Below, in pieces: positions 27,568 to 36,880 of a DNA stretch of 53,747 nucleotides (its first letter is position 1; each line of letters opens with the position of its first letter). The position numbers and the translations under genes are program-made. Under the pieces are notes generated by a model. It was given only the letters and a program-made list of their open reading frames with translations. It had not been told where the DNA came from and did no database searches. The DNA is from an uncultured Rickettsiales bacterium (lineage in GTDB: Bacteria > Pseudomonadota > Alphaproteobacteria > UBA8366): the NCBI GenBank assembly GCA_913046825.1, contig CAJWTF010000009.1:1-53747 (forward strand). The letters are read 5' to 3'.

Positions 27568-27814
27568 GCCCCCCACCTCTCGTAAATTACAAATGCGTAC
27601 GCCGCCTCACTACAAGGCCAACGCATATTACCCTACCGTTCACGCCATGCGCGCCCATGCGACACCCTGACGCATGTCTTAACTTCCCTCACAATGCCCT
27701 TTTTAAAAAGAAATGTGAAGGACACGCCCGACGTGACCGACCGTAAGGTGTCCGTATAATGCAAATTATGTATCGAGGCAAAGCCTCCGCAACGATTTCA
27801 GAGATTTCGTCCCC

Positions 27815-28291
27815 GTGAGCATCCGACTGGCACTATACCAACCGGACATTCCGCAGAATGCGGGGACGCTGTTACGCTTGGCCGCGTGCTGTGACGTGCC
27901 GTTGGAGATCATTGAGCCTTGCGGTTTCGTCTGGTCGGACCGGCGGTTGCAGCGGGCGGGAATGGATTACACGGAGCTGGCGCATGTCACCCGGCATATC
28001 TCTTGGGAGGCCTTTCGCGAGGCCCTTCCCGGCCGACTGCTTCTATTGACGACCACCGGCGCCGAAGTTCACACCGAAGTCGCCTTCAAGGATGGAGATG
28101 TATTGCTGCTTGGCCGCGAGAGCGCCGGCGTGCCGAAGGATGTACACGCCGCCGCTGATATTCGTCTCCGCATCCCGATAGCGGAAAATGCGCGCTCTCT
28201 CAACGTTGCGCTCGCTGGCGCCATGGTCTTGGGCGAAGCGCTGCGCCAAACAAATGGATTTCCAGGCAAAGGACAGCTGCCGCATGAATGA
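27815..28291 (+). CDS. trmL: tRNA (cytidine(34)-2'-O)-methyltransferase
   Basis: A 158-residue SPOUT methyltransferase that modifies the wobble base of leucine tRNAs. [41 protein letters not shown] and [27 protein letters not shown] are the three family blocks, and the last forms the knotted SAM site. The start is GTG at 27815. It diverges from petA and overlaps hemF by 8 bases at its 3' end. Confidence 0.92.
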   Translation: MSIRLALYQPDIPQNAGTLLRLAACCDVPLEIIEPCGFVWSDRRLQRAGMDYTELAHVTRHISWEAFREALPGRLLLLTTTGAEVHTEVAFKDGDVLLLGRESAGVPKDVHAAADIRLRIPIAENARSLNVALAGAMVLGEALRQTNGFPGKGQLPHE

Positions 28292-29138
28292 GGAATACCG
28301 GGAGAAGGCGAAAAACTGGTTCGAAACCCTGCGCGACGATATTTGCACCGCTTTCGAGGCTATTGAGGACGATCTAAGCGGCCCATTCGCGGATCGCCCG
28401 GCGGGCCGCTTTGAACGCAAGGCCTGGGAACGCCCAGCGGAGCAGTCGGATAGCGGCGGTGGCGGTGTCATGTCAGTGATGCGGGGCCGCGTCTTTGAGA
28501 AAGTGGGCGTCAACGTCTCCACGGTTCACGGGGAATTTTCAGAGGAGTTCCGCAAACAAATACCGGGCGCCGACGAAGATCCAAGGTTTTGGGCCAGCGG
28601 CGTGTCGCTCGTAGCGCATCTACAATCGCCCCTGGTACCGGCAGTACATATGAATACTCGGCACATCCAGACCACGCGGATGTGGTTCGGCGGCGGCGCC
28701 GATTTGACGCCAATGTACCCGGTCGATGCCGATACAACAGATTTTCACGACGCCTTCAAAGGGGCCTGTGATCCCTACGGCGATTCCCGTTACGACGAAT
28801 ACAAAAAATGGTGCGACGAATATTTTTTCCTGCCCCACCGGAACGAACAGCGCGGCGTCGGTGGCATATTCTACGACTATCTGGACAAGGATTGGGATCG
28901 CGATTTCGCCTTCACACAAGATGTCGGCAAGGCGTTTCTCGACATTTATCCGAAAATCGTGCGCCGTCACATGAACAACGATTGGACGGCGGAACAGCGT
29001 GAACATCAATTGGTTCGGCGTGGGCGATATGTGGAATTCAATCTACTGCACGATCGCGGTACGAAATTTGGACTGATGACGGGCGGCAATACAGAAGCCA
29101 TTCTGATGTCTATGCCGCCGGAAGCACGCTGGCCATAG
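28284..29138 (+). CDS. hemF: Oxygen-dependent coproporphyrinogen III oxidase
   Basis: A 284-residue cytosolic enzyme that converts coproporphyrinogen III to protoporphyrinogen IX with O2. Diagnostic stretches: [76 protein letters not shown] and ESILMSMPP-type [14 protein letters not shown]. The ATG at 28284 lies inside the end of trmL; a longer frame from 28188 is a shadow of trmL. It shows oxygen-dependent heme synthesis, in keeping with the neighbouring bc1 genes. Confidence 0.95.
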   Translation: MNEEYREKAKNWFETLRDDICTAFEAIEDDLSGPFADRPAGRFERKAWERPAEQSDSGGGGVMSVMRGRVFEKVGVNVSTVHGEFSEEFRKQIPGADEDPRFWASGVSLVAHLQSPLVPAVHMNTRHIQTTRMWFGGGADLTPMYPVDADTTDFHDAFKGACDPYGDSRYDEYKKWCDEYFFLPHRNEQRGVGGIFYDYLDKDWDRDFAFTQDVGKAFLDIYPKIVRRHMNNDWTAEQREHQLVRRGRYVEFNLLHDRGTKFGLMTGGNTEAILMSMPPEARWP

Positions 29139-29171
29139 AGTAAAGCGTTGAATTGGGAGAATAGGAAGAGC

Positions 29172-29720
29172 ATGATGTTGGGGGTTTATAGATATTTAGC
29201 AGTTTTATGCGTCATTTGCGGGGCAAGCCTGTCAGCGGTGGCCGCGCAAGACCTGCCGCTCGACGCGTTCTTTGGATCGTTCAAGGGCGGCGGTGTCGCG
29301 GAGAACCGAGACAGCATTTATTTCGGCGTCACGGTGCGGGATTTCGACGTCACGATTCAGCCGGAAGGCCAGGGTTTCAAAGTCGATTGGGCGACGATCA
29401 TCCGAAGCGGCGGCGACCCAAACAACCCAAAGGTCAAACGTAAGGCGCAATCCGCGACTTTCCTCGCGACAGACAAACCCGGCGTCTATCGCGCGACCGA
29501 CCTTGCCGACCCCTTGCTAGGCGGAAAGTACGCATGGGCCCGAATCGCAAAACAAACTTTGTATGTCTACGCCCTGTTGATCGATCACGAGGGGCGTTAC
29601 GACATGCAGATTTATGAACGCACAATCAAACCGTCAGGCATGGATTTCATCTTCCAACGTGTCCGTGACGGCGAGCCGGTCCGGACGGTCAAAGGCAAAC
29701 TTATTAAATACGCGAATTAG
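29172..29720 (+). CDS. Secreted protein of unknown function
   Basis: A 182-residue protein with a clear signal peptide (MMLGVYRYLAVLCVICGASLSAVAA, split over residues 1-25, probable cleavage after AVAA). The mature part is beta-rich (DSIYFGVTVRDFDVTIQPEG, YAWARIAKQTLYVYALLIDHEGRYDMQIYERT), as in small periplasmic or lipocalin-like folds. AGGAAGAG precedes the ATG pair at 29172/29175. It follows hemF by 33 bases and is followed after 3 bases by an SDR relic. No family was recognised. Confidence 0.75.
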   Translation: MMLGVYRYLAVLCVICGASLSAVAAQDLPLDAFFGSFKGGGVAENRDSIYFGVTVRDFDVTIQPEGQGFKVDWATIIRSGGDPNNPKVKRKAQSATFLATDKPGVYRATDLADPLLGGKYAWARIAKQTLYVYALLIDHEGRYDMQIYERTIKPSGMDFIFQRVRDGEPVRTVKGKLIKYAN

Positions 29721-29723
29721 CGG

Positions 29724-30089
29724 ATGGGCCGCCTCGGGGGAAAGAATGCGGTAGTCATCGGCGCGGGTTCAGGCGCGAAGGGCAGGATACAGCCACTGAC
29801 ACATATGATGGGCCATTGGTTGGCGAGGCACGATATTCGAGCGAATTGTATAAATCCGGGTTTGCTGCGCAGTGGCGAGGACGGCATTCCGGCGCGTGGC
29901 ACGATGCTGTCACGCAATCCAGCAGACGAACAACGCAAAATCGAAGCGACGCCGATGGCCCGCGCTGGGCGGTTCGAGGAATCCGCTGAGGCGGCGCTTT
30001 ACCTGGCAAGCGACGAGCCGTCATATATTAGCGGCAGTGTCATCACCTTTGATGGCGGGCGCACCGGATTGACGCCAGGTACATTCTAA
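29724..30089 (+). pseudogene. Internally deleted short-chain dehydrogenase
   Basis: The first 19 residues are an SDR N-terminus (MGRLGGKNAVVIGAGSG), then the sequence jumps straight to the SDR C-terminal part: HMMGHWLARHDIRANCINPG, PMARAGRFEESAEAALYLAS, YISGSVITFDGGRTG. About half the protein is missing, including the NAG, Ser and Tyr-x-x-x-Lys blocks. The frame is intact across the junction, so this is a clean in-frame deletion. The product could not catalyse the normal reaction, so it is probably a relic. Confidence 0.8.
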
Positions 30090-30102
30090 TTATCACCGCT
30101 TC

Positions 30103-30507
30103 CTATGCTTTCTCGCCGGGCAGCCGTTTAACCGCGGATTCATCCGTTCGCTCTTCCGGTCGAACACTGCCGTATTCCGGCGTCATGAAATAGATCAGGA
30201 CCATGCGGCCCTCGAAGCCGGCGGTGATTTGGTGATATTGATCTGATGGTAGGCAGACCAATTCACCCGCCTTCACCGGCAGATCGCCGCGACCCTTGAA
30301 CGTCACAATCCCTTCGCCTTCGACAATATACATAACCTCGTCTTCTTCCGGATGCATGTGCATCGGTGTCACTTGCCCCGGCTCGTAACAATTCATGCGG
30401 ACCATCAAACGGTCTGTCGACAGGACCTCTTGATTGACCCGTGTGTCTGAAGAAAATTTTATCATATCGGCGAGATTTATGGTTTTGGCGTCTTTGGTCG
30501 CGTCCAT
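30103..30507 (-). CDS. Single-domain cupin protein
   Basis: A 134-residue cupin: GQVTPMHMHPEEDEVMYIVEGEG gives His50, His52 and Glu56 for the metal, and PSDQYHQI gives His92. Function of such small cupins ranges from isomerase to dioxygenase or binding protein. It diverges from the MFS gene and is convergent with the SDR relic, 13 bases away. Confidence 0.82.
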   Translation of the reverse strand: MDATKDAKTINLADMIKFSSDTRVNQEVLSTDRLMVRMNCYEPGQVTPMHMHPEEDEVMYIVEGEGIVTFKGRGDLPVKAGELVCLPSDQYHQITAGFEGRMVLIYFMTPEYGSVRPEERTDESAVKRLPGEKA

Positions 30508-30634
30508 CGTCCAAATAGTCCTTAATCATTTTAGGGTGTATTCTAACGGACTTATTGGGTTGGAAAAGCACGCTTTGAAGGGGTACTTAGATGGTAAATT
30601 TTGTTCCCTTCGGACTTCTAGGAGAAGTAATCCT

Positions 30635-31834
30635 ATGACGCGTCAGGTTTGGTTCATGGTCATCTGCGGCGTTATCATCGTGATGATCGGAGGTGGAATA
30701 CGGCAGATATTTGGCATCTTCCAGGTACCGATTACGTTGGATTTGGACATTGGCCGCGACTTTTTCGGCCTCGTCATCGCCGCTCAGGCACTTCTCTATG
30801 GCGTTTCGCAACCGGTCGCCGGCTTGCTCGCGGATCGCTATGGCTCAATCCGAATTCTCGTCGCCGGCACTATCCTATACGCGCTCGGCCTATGGTGGGC
30901 GAGCAGCAGCACGACCACGATGGATTTGTTCCTCTCCCTTGGCGTATTGGTCGGTTTGGGATTGAGCGGCCCCACCCAAGTCTTGGTCCTGGGCGCGGTT
31001 GGGAAGGTTGTTCCCAACGAACATCGCAGCCTGGTCTTCGGTACCATCATCGCCGCTTCCTCGTTCGGCATGTTCTTTTTCGTGCCCGGCGCGCAGAAAC
31101 TCGTCGACACCGTGGGCTGGCGCGAGACATTCATCGTAATGACACTCATGGTGGCAGCCTTGCCGTTCATAGTGATCGGTCTGCGCAGGGCGCCGGAGAT
31201 CGAATTTGGAGGGCCGAAACAGTCCTGGCGCGAAGCCATCGGCGAAGCCCGGTCGCATTCCGGTTATATCCTGTTGACCCTCGGTTTCTTTGTCTGCGGT
31301 TTCCACGTGAGCTTCGTGGGAACCCACCTTCCCGCGTTTTTGACGGATGAAGGCGTCTCCACGACATACGCCTCCATTTCGCTTGGCATCATCGGGCTCT
31401 GCAATGTCGCAGGCGCGTATCTATTTGGGGCCCTTGGCGATCGCTTCAGTAAAAAGAACCTTTTGACGGGTCTATATCTCGCCCGAGCCGTGGTGATGGC
31501 TTTGGTACTGATCGTTCCCGTCAATAGTATTACAGCCATATTCTTCGGCATATCCATGGGTTTCCTGTGGCTGGCGACGGTACCTCTGACCAGTGGCATT
31601 GTCGCCCAGGTATTCGGGACGCGTTATTTCTCGATGCTGTTTGGCGTTGTCATGATGAGCCACCAATTTGGCTTTTTCGCCGGTGCGTATCTCGGCGGCC
31701 TCGTGCAAGAATTAACCGGATCCTACGACTTAATGTGGATGGCATCGATGGCACTGGGTCTGATCGCCGCGCTTTTGCACTGGCCAATCCGAGAGCAACC
31801 ATTGAAGCGATTGTCGAGCGAAACCGCTTCGTAA
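30635..31834 (+). CDS. Major facilitator superfamily transporter
   Basis: A 399-residue carrier with about twelve membrane segments. MFS motifs are visible in ADRYGSIRILVAG (loop 2-3) and GALGDRFSKKNLL (loop 8-9). The opening VWFMVICGVIIVMIGGGIRQIFGIF resembles monocarboxylate/oxalate-formate antiporter-type carriers. Start 30635 follows AGGAGAAG; an upstream frame from 30434 is ignored. DUF1185 follows by 30 bases, so substrate import may be tied to that gene. The actual substrate is unknown. Confidence 0.85.
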   Translation: MTRQVWFMVICGVIIVMIGGGIRQIFGIFQVPITLDLDIGRDFFGLVIAAQALLYGVSQPVAGLLADRYGSIRILVAGTILYALGLWWASSSTTTMDLFLSLGVLVGLGLSGPTQVLVLGAVGKVVPNEHRSLVFGTIIAASSFGMFFFVPGAQKLVDTVGWRETFIVMTLMVAALPFIVIGLRRAPEIEFGGPKQSWREAIGEARSHSGYILLTLGFFVCGFHVSFVGTHLPAFLTDEGVSTTYASISLGIIGLCNVAGAYLFGALGDRFSKKNLLTGLYLARAVVMALVLIVPVNSITAIFFGISMGFLWLATVPLTSGIVAQVFGTRYFSMLFGVVMMSHQFGFFAGAYLGGLVQELTGSYDLMWMASMALGLIAALLHWPIREQPLKRLSSETAS

Positions 31835-31864
31835 GCCCGCAATCCTGCCTTGGAGGATCGAGAT

Positions 31865-32410
31865 ATGAAGCTTCGCAAAACTATGATCATCAAGGAGACC
31901 ACTGAGACGGACGGTTCTGGAAAAGCGTGCGACACGATCACTCGGGTCGTCGCCATCGCAGTCATCCAAAACCCATTTGCGGGCACTTTCGGCGAAGACC
32001 TATCCCCACTCATCGATATCAGCGGCAAGCTCGGCACGCGGCTTATGGACGATGCAGTCGCCATGCTGGGCGGACCGCCCGTCAGCTACGGCAAGGCTGC
32101 AATAGTCGGTGTTGAGGGCGATATCGAGCATGGCGGAGCCGTGATCCACCCGAAATTAGGCAAGCCGATGCGCGCCGCCGTCGGCGGCGGAGCCGCGTTA
32201 ATTCCATCGAACGCGAAGGTAGCGGCCATCGGCACGCCGATCGATCTGCCGCTCGGCCATAAGGACGAGGCTTGGTCCTTCGATCATTTCGACACCATGA
32301 CCGTGATGGTCGCCGACGCGCCGCGTGCCGATGAGATAGTGCTCTGCATGGCAGTCGCCGACGGTGGCCGCCCACACCCCCGGGTCGGCAGCGCCCCAAT
32401 CACGAATTAA
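31865..32410 (+). CDS. Amino acid synthesis (DUF1185) family protein
   Basis: A 181-residue protein matching the DUF1185 pattern: KTMIIKETTETDGSGKACD, ITRVVAIAVIQNPFAG, LGGPPVSYGKAAIVGVEGDIEHGGA, HPKLGKPMRAAVGGGAALIPS and the C-terminal GGRPHPRVG. GGAGG lies ahead of ATG 31865. The family is called amino acid synthesis only by annotation; its biochemistry is not established. It follows an MFS carrier in the same direction. Confidence 0.82.
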   Translation: MKLRKTMIIKETTETDGSGKACDTITRVVAIAVIQNPFAGTFGEDLSPLIDISGKLGTRLMDDAVAMLGGPPVSYGKAAIVGVEGDIEHGGAVIHPKLGKPMRAAVGGGAALIPSNAKVAAIGTPIDLPLGHKDEAWSFDHFDTMTVMVADAPRADEIVLCMAVADGGRPHPRVGSAPITN

Positions 32411-32581
32411 ACGCAAAACATCCCAACCTGACCGGCAATCTCTCTCTCCATAGGCCTAGCGCGTTAAGCGTTCAGCGGCCGCGTGCAATCTCATCTGCGC
32501 GTCTTCACTGTTCCATATCTCGACTTGTCGGGCGACCCGCGCCGACATCTGATTTCTGACATCAGCGCAGAATTTCCCCAA

Positions 32582-33209
32582 TCACATCCGTTTTGGTTCC
32601 GCGAAAGCTGCGGGCGCGAGTTCGCACAGTTCACCAAGTTTCTGGAGAGCGATGTCCTCGATCTCGGATTTCTCTCCCACATTGTGTATCAAACGCAATG
32701 CAAGCGCCTCTTCGGCAGGAACCAACTTGCCTGTGTAAATCATGTCCAACGCCACAAAGTCACCAGCGACGAAACGCATTAGTTGGTCGCCGAAATAGCG
32801 GTTCGGCACACCGAGCAAGATTTCCGGTTTACCGTGCAGCACGCGTCCGCTGGCAGTATATCTATAGTCACAAGCCAGCAACATCGCGAGCGCCCCACCA
32901 ATGGCATGGCCTTTTGCGACACCGACAATCGGCAGGGGCGATTCCATTAGCGTCAGAATACATCCACCCAATTCGAGAAACAGGGCACGCATGCCAGACG
33001 TGGATTGCGCCAGTGCCCAATCGAAATCAACACCATTGGAAAAAAAATTTATCACCACCACACAACATAATGCCGCGCGCCGAGAGCTCAGCCTCGTCAA
33101 GCGCGAGCGCAACCTCTCGCAATACCCCGGTCGTCAGATTATTGGTAGCCCCATTCGACAATCTTATGCGAACACAATTGTCCACGTTTTCGCTGACAAA
33201 ATTACTCAT
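32582..33209 (-). pseudogene. Frameshifted enoyl-CoA hydratase/isomerase
   Basis: The N-terminal 50-odd residues (MSNFVSENVDNCVRIRLSNG, ARGIMLCGGDKFF) run in one frame and the rest (SNGVDFDWALAQS, GVAKGHAIGGALAMLLACDYRY, KPEILLGVPNRYF) in another. Together they form a crotonase-fold protein of about 208 residues. The frames meet at a run of eight T on the coding strand (positions 33047-33040 on plus as A). One T fewer restores DKFFSNGVDFDW exactly. This is a recent mutation, a sequencing indel, or slippage on the homopolymer. The gene follows the TauD-like gene by 18 bases. Confidence 0.82.
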
Positions 33210-33227
33210 GAAATTCTGACGTCAGAA

Positions 33228-34061
33228 TTAGAACGGCCTGTCACCGACCACGGTCGTGCGGTGCATGTGCCGCGTAAATCGTTGATCATCATAGGGTTGG
33301 GCCGCGTGCATCGTACACCGGTTGTCCCAGAACACGAGATCGCCTTTTTGCCATTTGTGCCGGTGGACGAATGTCGGTTGCGTACAATGTGCATACAATC
33401 GTTCCAGCGTCTCGGTGCTGTCGTCTGGAGAGATCCCGACGATGCGCTTAACCAACTGAACGCCGAGATAAAGCGCCTTGCGACCGGTCTCCGGATGGGT
33501 GCGGACGAGTGGGTGCAAGACACCCGGCAGACGGTCGACCTGATTGTCGCTGAGTTCGAAATTCTCATGTTTATGATCGTATCGATGCTCCGCCTGCAAA
33601 CCATCGAGCCGTTCCCGTTCGCCCTGCGGTAGCGCCTCGTAAGCCGCAGTCATATCGGCGAAATGAGTGTCACCGCTGCCGTCGCCCGGCACTTCCAATG
33701 CATAAAGCAACGAGCCGAGCGCCGGTGTTTCCTGATAAGATTGATCCGTGTGCCATTGCCGACCGAGGTCGGGAATGCCGAGATAGCGCCCGTTCTCCTT
33801 TTTATTGGTCACCAACAATATTTCCGGATATCCCGCCAAGAGTTGCTCTTCCAGGACGTGTACAGAGAGTGGCCCGAAACGCCGGGAAAAGGCGATTTGT
33901 TGATCCGGCGACAATGCCTGATCGCGAATGACAATCACCCCATGGCGCAAATGCGCCTGACTAATTTCATTGAATTGGCCATCGTCGCACCGGGTTAGGT
34001 CGGCGCCATAAATCTCGGCGAAAAACCCGTTCTCCATCTGAGGCCGCACATCAAGGCTCAT
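33228..34061 (-). CDS. TauD/TfdA-family 2-oxoglutarate dioxygenase
   Basis: A 277-residue Fe(II)/2-oxoglutarate enzyme. The facial triad is His104 and Asp106 in WHTDQSY with a distal His in TMHAAQPYDD; Arg in RHMHRTTV binds 2-oxoglutarate. Family members hydroxylate taurine, 2,4-D, alkyl sulfates or other acids; the substrate is open. Start 34061 (MSLDVRP) is chosen; a longer frame from 34199 overlaps cca. It is followed by the frameshifted hydratase, possibly a small catabolic operon. Confidence 0.88.
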   Translation of the reverse strand: MSLDVRPQMENGFFAEIYGADLTRCDDGQFNEISQAHLRHGVIVIRDQALSPDQQIAFSRRFGPLSVHVLEEQLLAGYPEILLVTNKKENGRYLGIPDLGRQWHTDQSYQETPALGSLLYALEVPGDGSGDTHFADMTAAYEALPQGERERLDGLQAEHRYDHKHENFELSDNQVDRLPGVLHPLVRTHPETGRKALYLGVQLVKRIVGISPDDSTETLERLYAHCTQPTFVHRHKWQKGDLVFWDNRCTMHAAQPYDDQRFTRHMHRTTVVGDRPF

Positions 34062-34123
34062 ATCGCATTTCCTGACAGCTATCGAATAAAGTAAGTCGGG
34101 ACCAAGCGAAGCAAATATCGCCG

Positions 34124-35344
34124 TCAGTTCCTCAGTATTTCTTTTAGATGTGCCAGACACTGGACGCGGTCGGGCGTAAACCTGGCATCGATCCACCAAT
34201 CCTCAATTTGTCGAAGCGTGTCCCCGACAGCAGGACCGGCGGAAATCCCCTCCGCCATCACGTCGCGCCCGGAGAGCGGAAATGCCGGCATATCGAAGGC
34301 CCGCACCGCCTCCAACCATTCCTGCCACTCCGTTGCCAATGGATTCGCCGCCCAAGCCAAGAGGATACGATCCTCCACAATGCGAATTCCAAGATGGTAA
34401 AAAATTCGCGCCCGGTCCGCTTCCGACGTATCCAAACTAAGGGATGGTTCGCTGCCGAGGGCGGCGAGCAATCTTTTTTGTTCGGCATTGGACAGGCGCA
34501 ACCGTTCGGCCAAAGGCACCGCCATCCCGGGCGACCCGATCAAGGCCGCAAGGCGCAGGAGCGGATCGGGCGGCATTTCTATCTCTCGCTCGATCACGTA
34601 AAGACCCGCTAGACATTGGATTTGTCGACCACGCCCCAATACTGCATCAAACACATCCGTCTCAATCATCAACTCAATGCTCGGCAACGGGTTGTCCGCC
34701 GCCAAAAGGCGTAACAACTCATGGCGGATGCGTTCTCCTGAAAGATCGGGGATCCGGAAGGCAAACCCACGACAGGCACCAAGCGCATCTGCATCGGGTG
34801 GCGGTTTGCCGTAATGAGCGTGAAATCGAAACCAGCGCAATATCCGCAGAATATCTTCCCTGACCCGGCGTTGGGCATCGCCAACAAACCGAACCCGACC
34901 TGCCACCAGGTCACCCTCGCCGTCAAACGGATCATGCAAATCCCCGTCCGGCGTTATCGACATCGCATTAATGGTGAAGTCCCGGCGCTCCGCATCTTCA
35001 CGCCAATCGGTCCCAAACTCGACCACGGCGTGGCGTCCATCGGTTTTTATATCGCGGCGATATGTGGTGATCTCGAAGGCTCGTCCTTCAACAACGGCGG
35101 TGACGGTGCCATGCTCAATTCCGGTCGGAACAGATTTAATACCTGCGTCCCGCAGAATTCCCATGATCCGATCGGGAAGTGCGTCCGTGGCGATATCGAT
35201 ATCGCGGACCCCAAGCCCCAAAAGACTGTCACGCACACAGCCACCCACGAAGCGAAGTTCAGCACCCCCTCCTTTAAATACCTCGATAAGTCGACGGGTA
35301 TCAGAAGCCGTCATCCAGTCATAGGAAACTTGGCGCGTTGCCAC
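34124..35344 (-). CDS. cca: CCA tRNA nucleotidyltransferase / poly(A) polymerase family
   Basis: A 406-residue class II nucleotidyltransferase. The head domain has LRFVGGCVRDSLLG (31-43) and RDIDIATDALP with the two metal-binding Asp (about 48 and 50). FTINAMSITPDGDLHDPFDGEGDL and the RRVREDILRILRWFRFHAHYG block follow, typical of the poly(A) polymerase/CCA superfamily. As the only such gene here it probably adds CCA to tRNA 3' ends. It lies 4 bases after the DUF6111 gene in a four-gene minus-strand block. Confidence 0.9.
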   Translation of the reverse strand: MATRQVSYDWMTASDTRRLIEVFKGGGAELRFVGGCVRDSLLGLGVRDIDIATDALPDRIMGILRDAGIKSVPTGIEHGTVTAVVEGRAFEITTYRRDIKTDGRHAVVEFGTDWREDAERRDFTINAMSITPDGDLHDPFDGEGDLVAGRVRFVGDAQRRVREDILRILRWFRFHAHYGKPPPDADALGACRGFAFRIPDLSGERIRHELLRLLAADNPLPSIELMIETDVFDAVLGRGRQIQCLAGLYVIEREIEMPPDPLLRLAALIGSPGMAVPLAERLRLSNAEQKRLLAALGSEPSLSLDTSEADRARIFYHLGIRIVEDRILLAWAANPLATEWQEWLEAVRAFDMPAFPLSGRDVMAEGISAGPAVGDTLRQIEDWWIDARFTPDRVQCLAHLKEILRN

Positions 35345-35348
35345 GGCT

Positions 35349-35630
35349 CTATTTCACGAATTGCCCGGGAACGCGTTTGCCATCTTCGAAGCGTGGGGCT
35401 TCATATTGGACTTCCGTCCCTGTGCGCCCAATGAACGAGAAGGTGACCAGAGTTACCGCCAGCAAAGCAGTGCCGCTGACGAGCAGCCAAATCCATGGAA
35501 TTTCCCGCCATGAAAATGGATCATCCGAGGTCTCCTCCCCTCCCTTGCGCTGCACATGCCAACTGTAGAGCAGATACAGCACGGCCGGGGCCAAAAGCGG
35601 GACAGCTATGGTGATGAGTTGTCGTATCAT
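35349..35630 (-). CDS. Small membrane protein, DUF6111-like
   Basis: A 93-residue protein with two membrane segments: MIRQLITIAVPLLAPAVLYLLY at the start and IWLLVSGTALLAVTLVTFSF in the middle, with a cytosolic linker RKGGEET and a basic/acidic tail FEDGKRVPGQFVK. This matches the small alphaproteobacterial DUF6111 proteins found between a Nudix gene and cca. Its ATG at 35630 overlaps the end of the Nudix gene. Function is unknown. Confidence 0.78.
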   Translation of the reverse strand: MIRQLITIAVPLLAPAVLYLLYSWHVQRKGGEETSDDPFSWREIPWIWLLVSGTALLAVTLVTFSFIGRTGTEVQYEAPRFEDGKRVPGQFVK

Positions 35631-36241
35631 AATGGGCTCAGGACCTCGGAAAGGTTGACCAACATACCGGCGGTTACGCCCCAAATATACCTTCCTTCGT
35701 AAGGCATCGCATAGAATTCGCGGCGGGCACCATTGTAGAACCGGCTATGGCGTTGATGATTGTCGGGGTCCGCCAGAAATTGTAACGGAACCTCGAAGAT
35801 ATCGGCCACTTCGAACGGATCCGGTTTGACCGTGAAAGGCGGGTTGACGAAGCCGACAACCGGTACGACCTCATACCCCGTTCGGGTAATATAACGGTCT
35901 AATCGCCCGATCAATTCGACCCGTTCGGCAGAAAGACCGATTTCCTCTTCGGTCTCGCGCAGCGCTGTCGCTTCGTGATTTGTATCGTCGGCCTCTACAC
36001 GTCCACCCGGAAAGCTAACCTGGCCCGCATGATCGCGAAGATGGTCAGTGCGCTGCGTCAATAATATCGTTAGCCCTTCGGGACGGTCGACAATGGGCAC
36101 AAGAACCGCCGCGCTGGTCAATTCTGTTGCCGGCGAATCAATATCCAAATTCAGATCATGATCCCCTCGGCTCTCGGGCGACGGGCTGGCGACCGGCGTG
36201 ATACGAGACGACAGACGTTCGATAACAATGTCGCGATTCAA
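35627..36241 (-). CDS. CoA pyrophosphatase (Nudix hydrolase, NudL-like)
   Basis: A Nudix hydrolase of about 204 residues. LLTQRTDHLRDHAGQVSFPGGRVEADD leads into the Nudix box with ALRETEEEIGL. The preceding LRDHAGQVSFPGG pattern is the CoA-pyrophosphatase (UPF0035) signature, so it should split CoA or acyl-CoA into phosphopantetheine and 3',5'-ADP. The start is uncertain; TTG at 36241 just after the DUF1285 stop is the best guess. It overlaps the DUF6111 gene by 4 bases. Confidence 0.85.
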   Translation of the reverse strand: MNRDIVIERLSSRITPVASPSPESRGDHDLNLDIDSPATELTSAAVLVPIVDRPEGLTILLTQRTDHLRDHAGQVSFPGGRVEADDTNHEATALRETEEEIGLSAERVELIGRLDRYITRTGYEVVPVVGFVNPPFTVKPDPFEVADIFEVPLQFLADPDNHQRHSRFYNGARREFYAMPYEGRYIWGVTAGMLVNLSEVLSPL

Positions 36242-36242
36242 A

Positions 36243-36824
36243 TCAGTCTCCCGGACCTGCGTTCCCGAGGCGAAACATATTTCCCTCGCTCCAAACACGC
36301 AGCTCAATATTGTCGCCGACCGTAGCCTCTTCGGCCATTTCGGCCAAATCGTAAAATACCGGCCGGGCGATCAATGCTTCCAGATTGTCTCTCACATGGA
36401 TATAGGGTGTCGGCTCTTCTGTTTCAGGATCTACCACGACCCGGATCGGATGCTCGGCATCGGCCACGATTTCCTCATCGAGATTCGTCCGGAAGGTCAA
36501 ACGCGCGTCTTGCCCTGCGCCATCGACCGTCAATCCGACCGCGACAAACGGCGCATCGTCTACATCGATACGCCCACGCTCGACCGGCGTAATAAGCCAA
36601 AAATCGCCCTTATCATCCCGTCGCAGAACGGTGGAGAATAGCTTCACCAGCGGCACCCGCTTGATAGGTCTCCCCAAATGATACCACGTGCCGTCGCGGC
36701 CGATCCGCATCCCAAAATGCCGATCCGCTTGTGTCTCTCCGCCCGGTGCGGAGGGCCTCTCCTTCCCTTCGATCAAATTTGCAAGATCATCGGGACTGGG
36801 TGGATTTGGGGGTTGCTTGCTCAT
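36243..36824 (-). CDS. DUF1285 protein
   Basis: A 193-residue cytosolic protein with the DUF1285 pattern: FGMRIGRDGTWYHLGRPIKRVPLVKLFSTVLRRDDKGDFWLITPVERGRI (split over residues 38-87) and RTNLDEEIVADAEHPIRV, HVRDNLEALIARPVFYDLAEMA. Structures of the family show a small beta domain, but no activity is known. The ATG at 36824 is preferred; a longer frame from 36878 adds an atypical basic stretch. It is the first gene of the DUF1285-Nudix-DUF6111-cca unit and diverges from moxR, 56 bases apart. Confidence 0.85.
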   Translation of the reverse strand: MSKQPPNPPSPDDLANLIEGKERPSAPGGETQADRHFGMRIGRDGTWYHLGRPIKRVPLVKLFSTVLRRDDKGDFWLITPVERGRIDVDDAPFVAVGLTVDGAGQDARLTFRTNLDEEIVADAEHPIRVVVDPETEEPTPYIHVRDNLEALIARPVFYDLAEMAEEATVGDNIELRVWSEGNMFRLGNAGPGD

Positions 36825-36880
36825 GGCATGGCCTACATGCTTCCACTTTAGGTTAATACATCGTCTGGAGATAGGCACTC

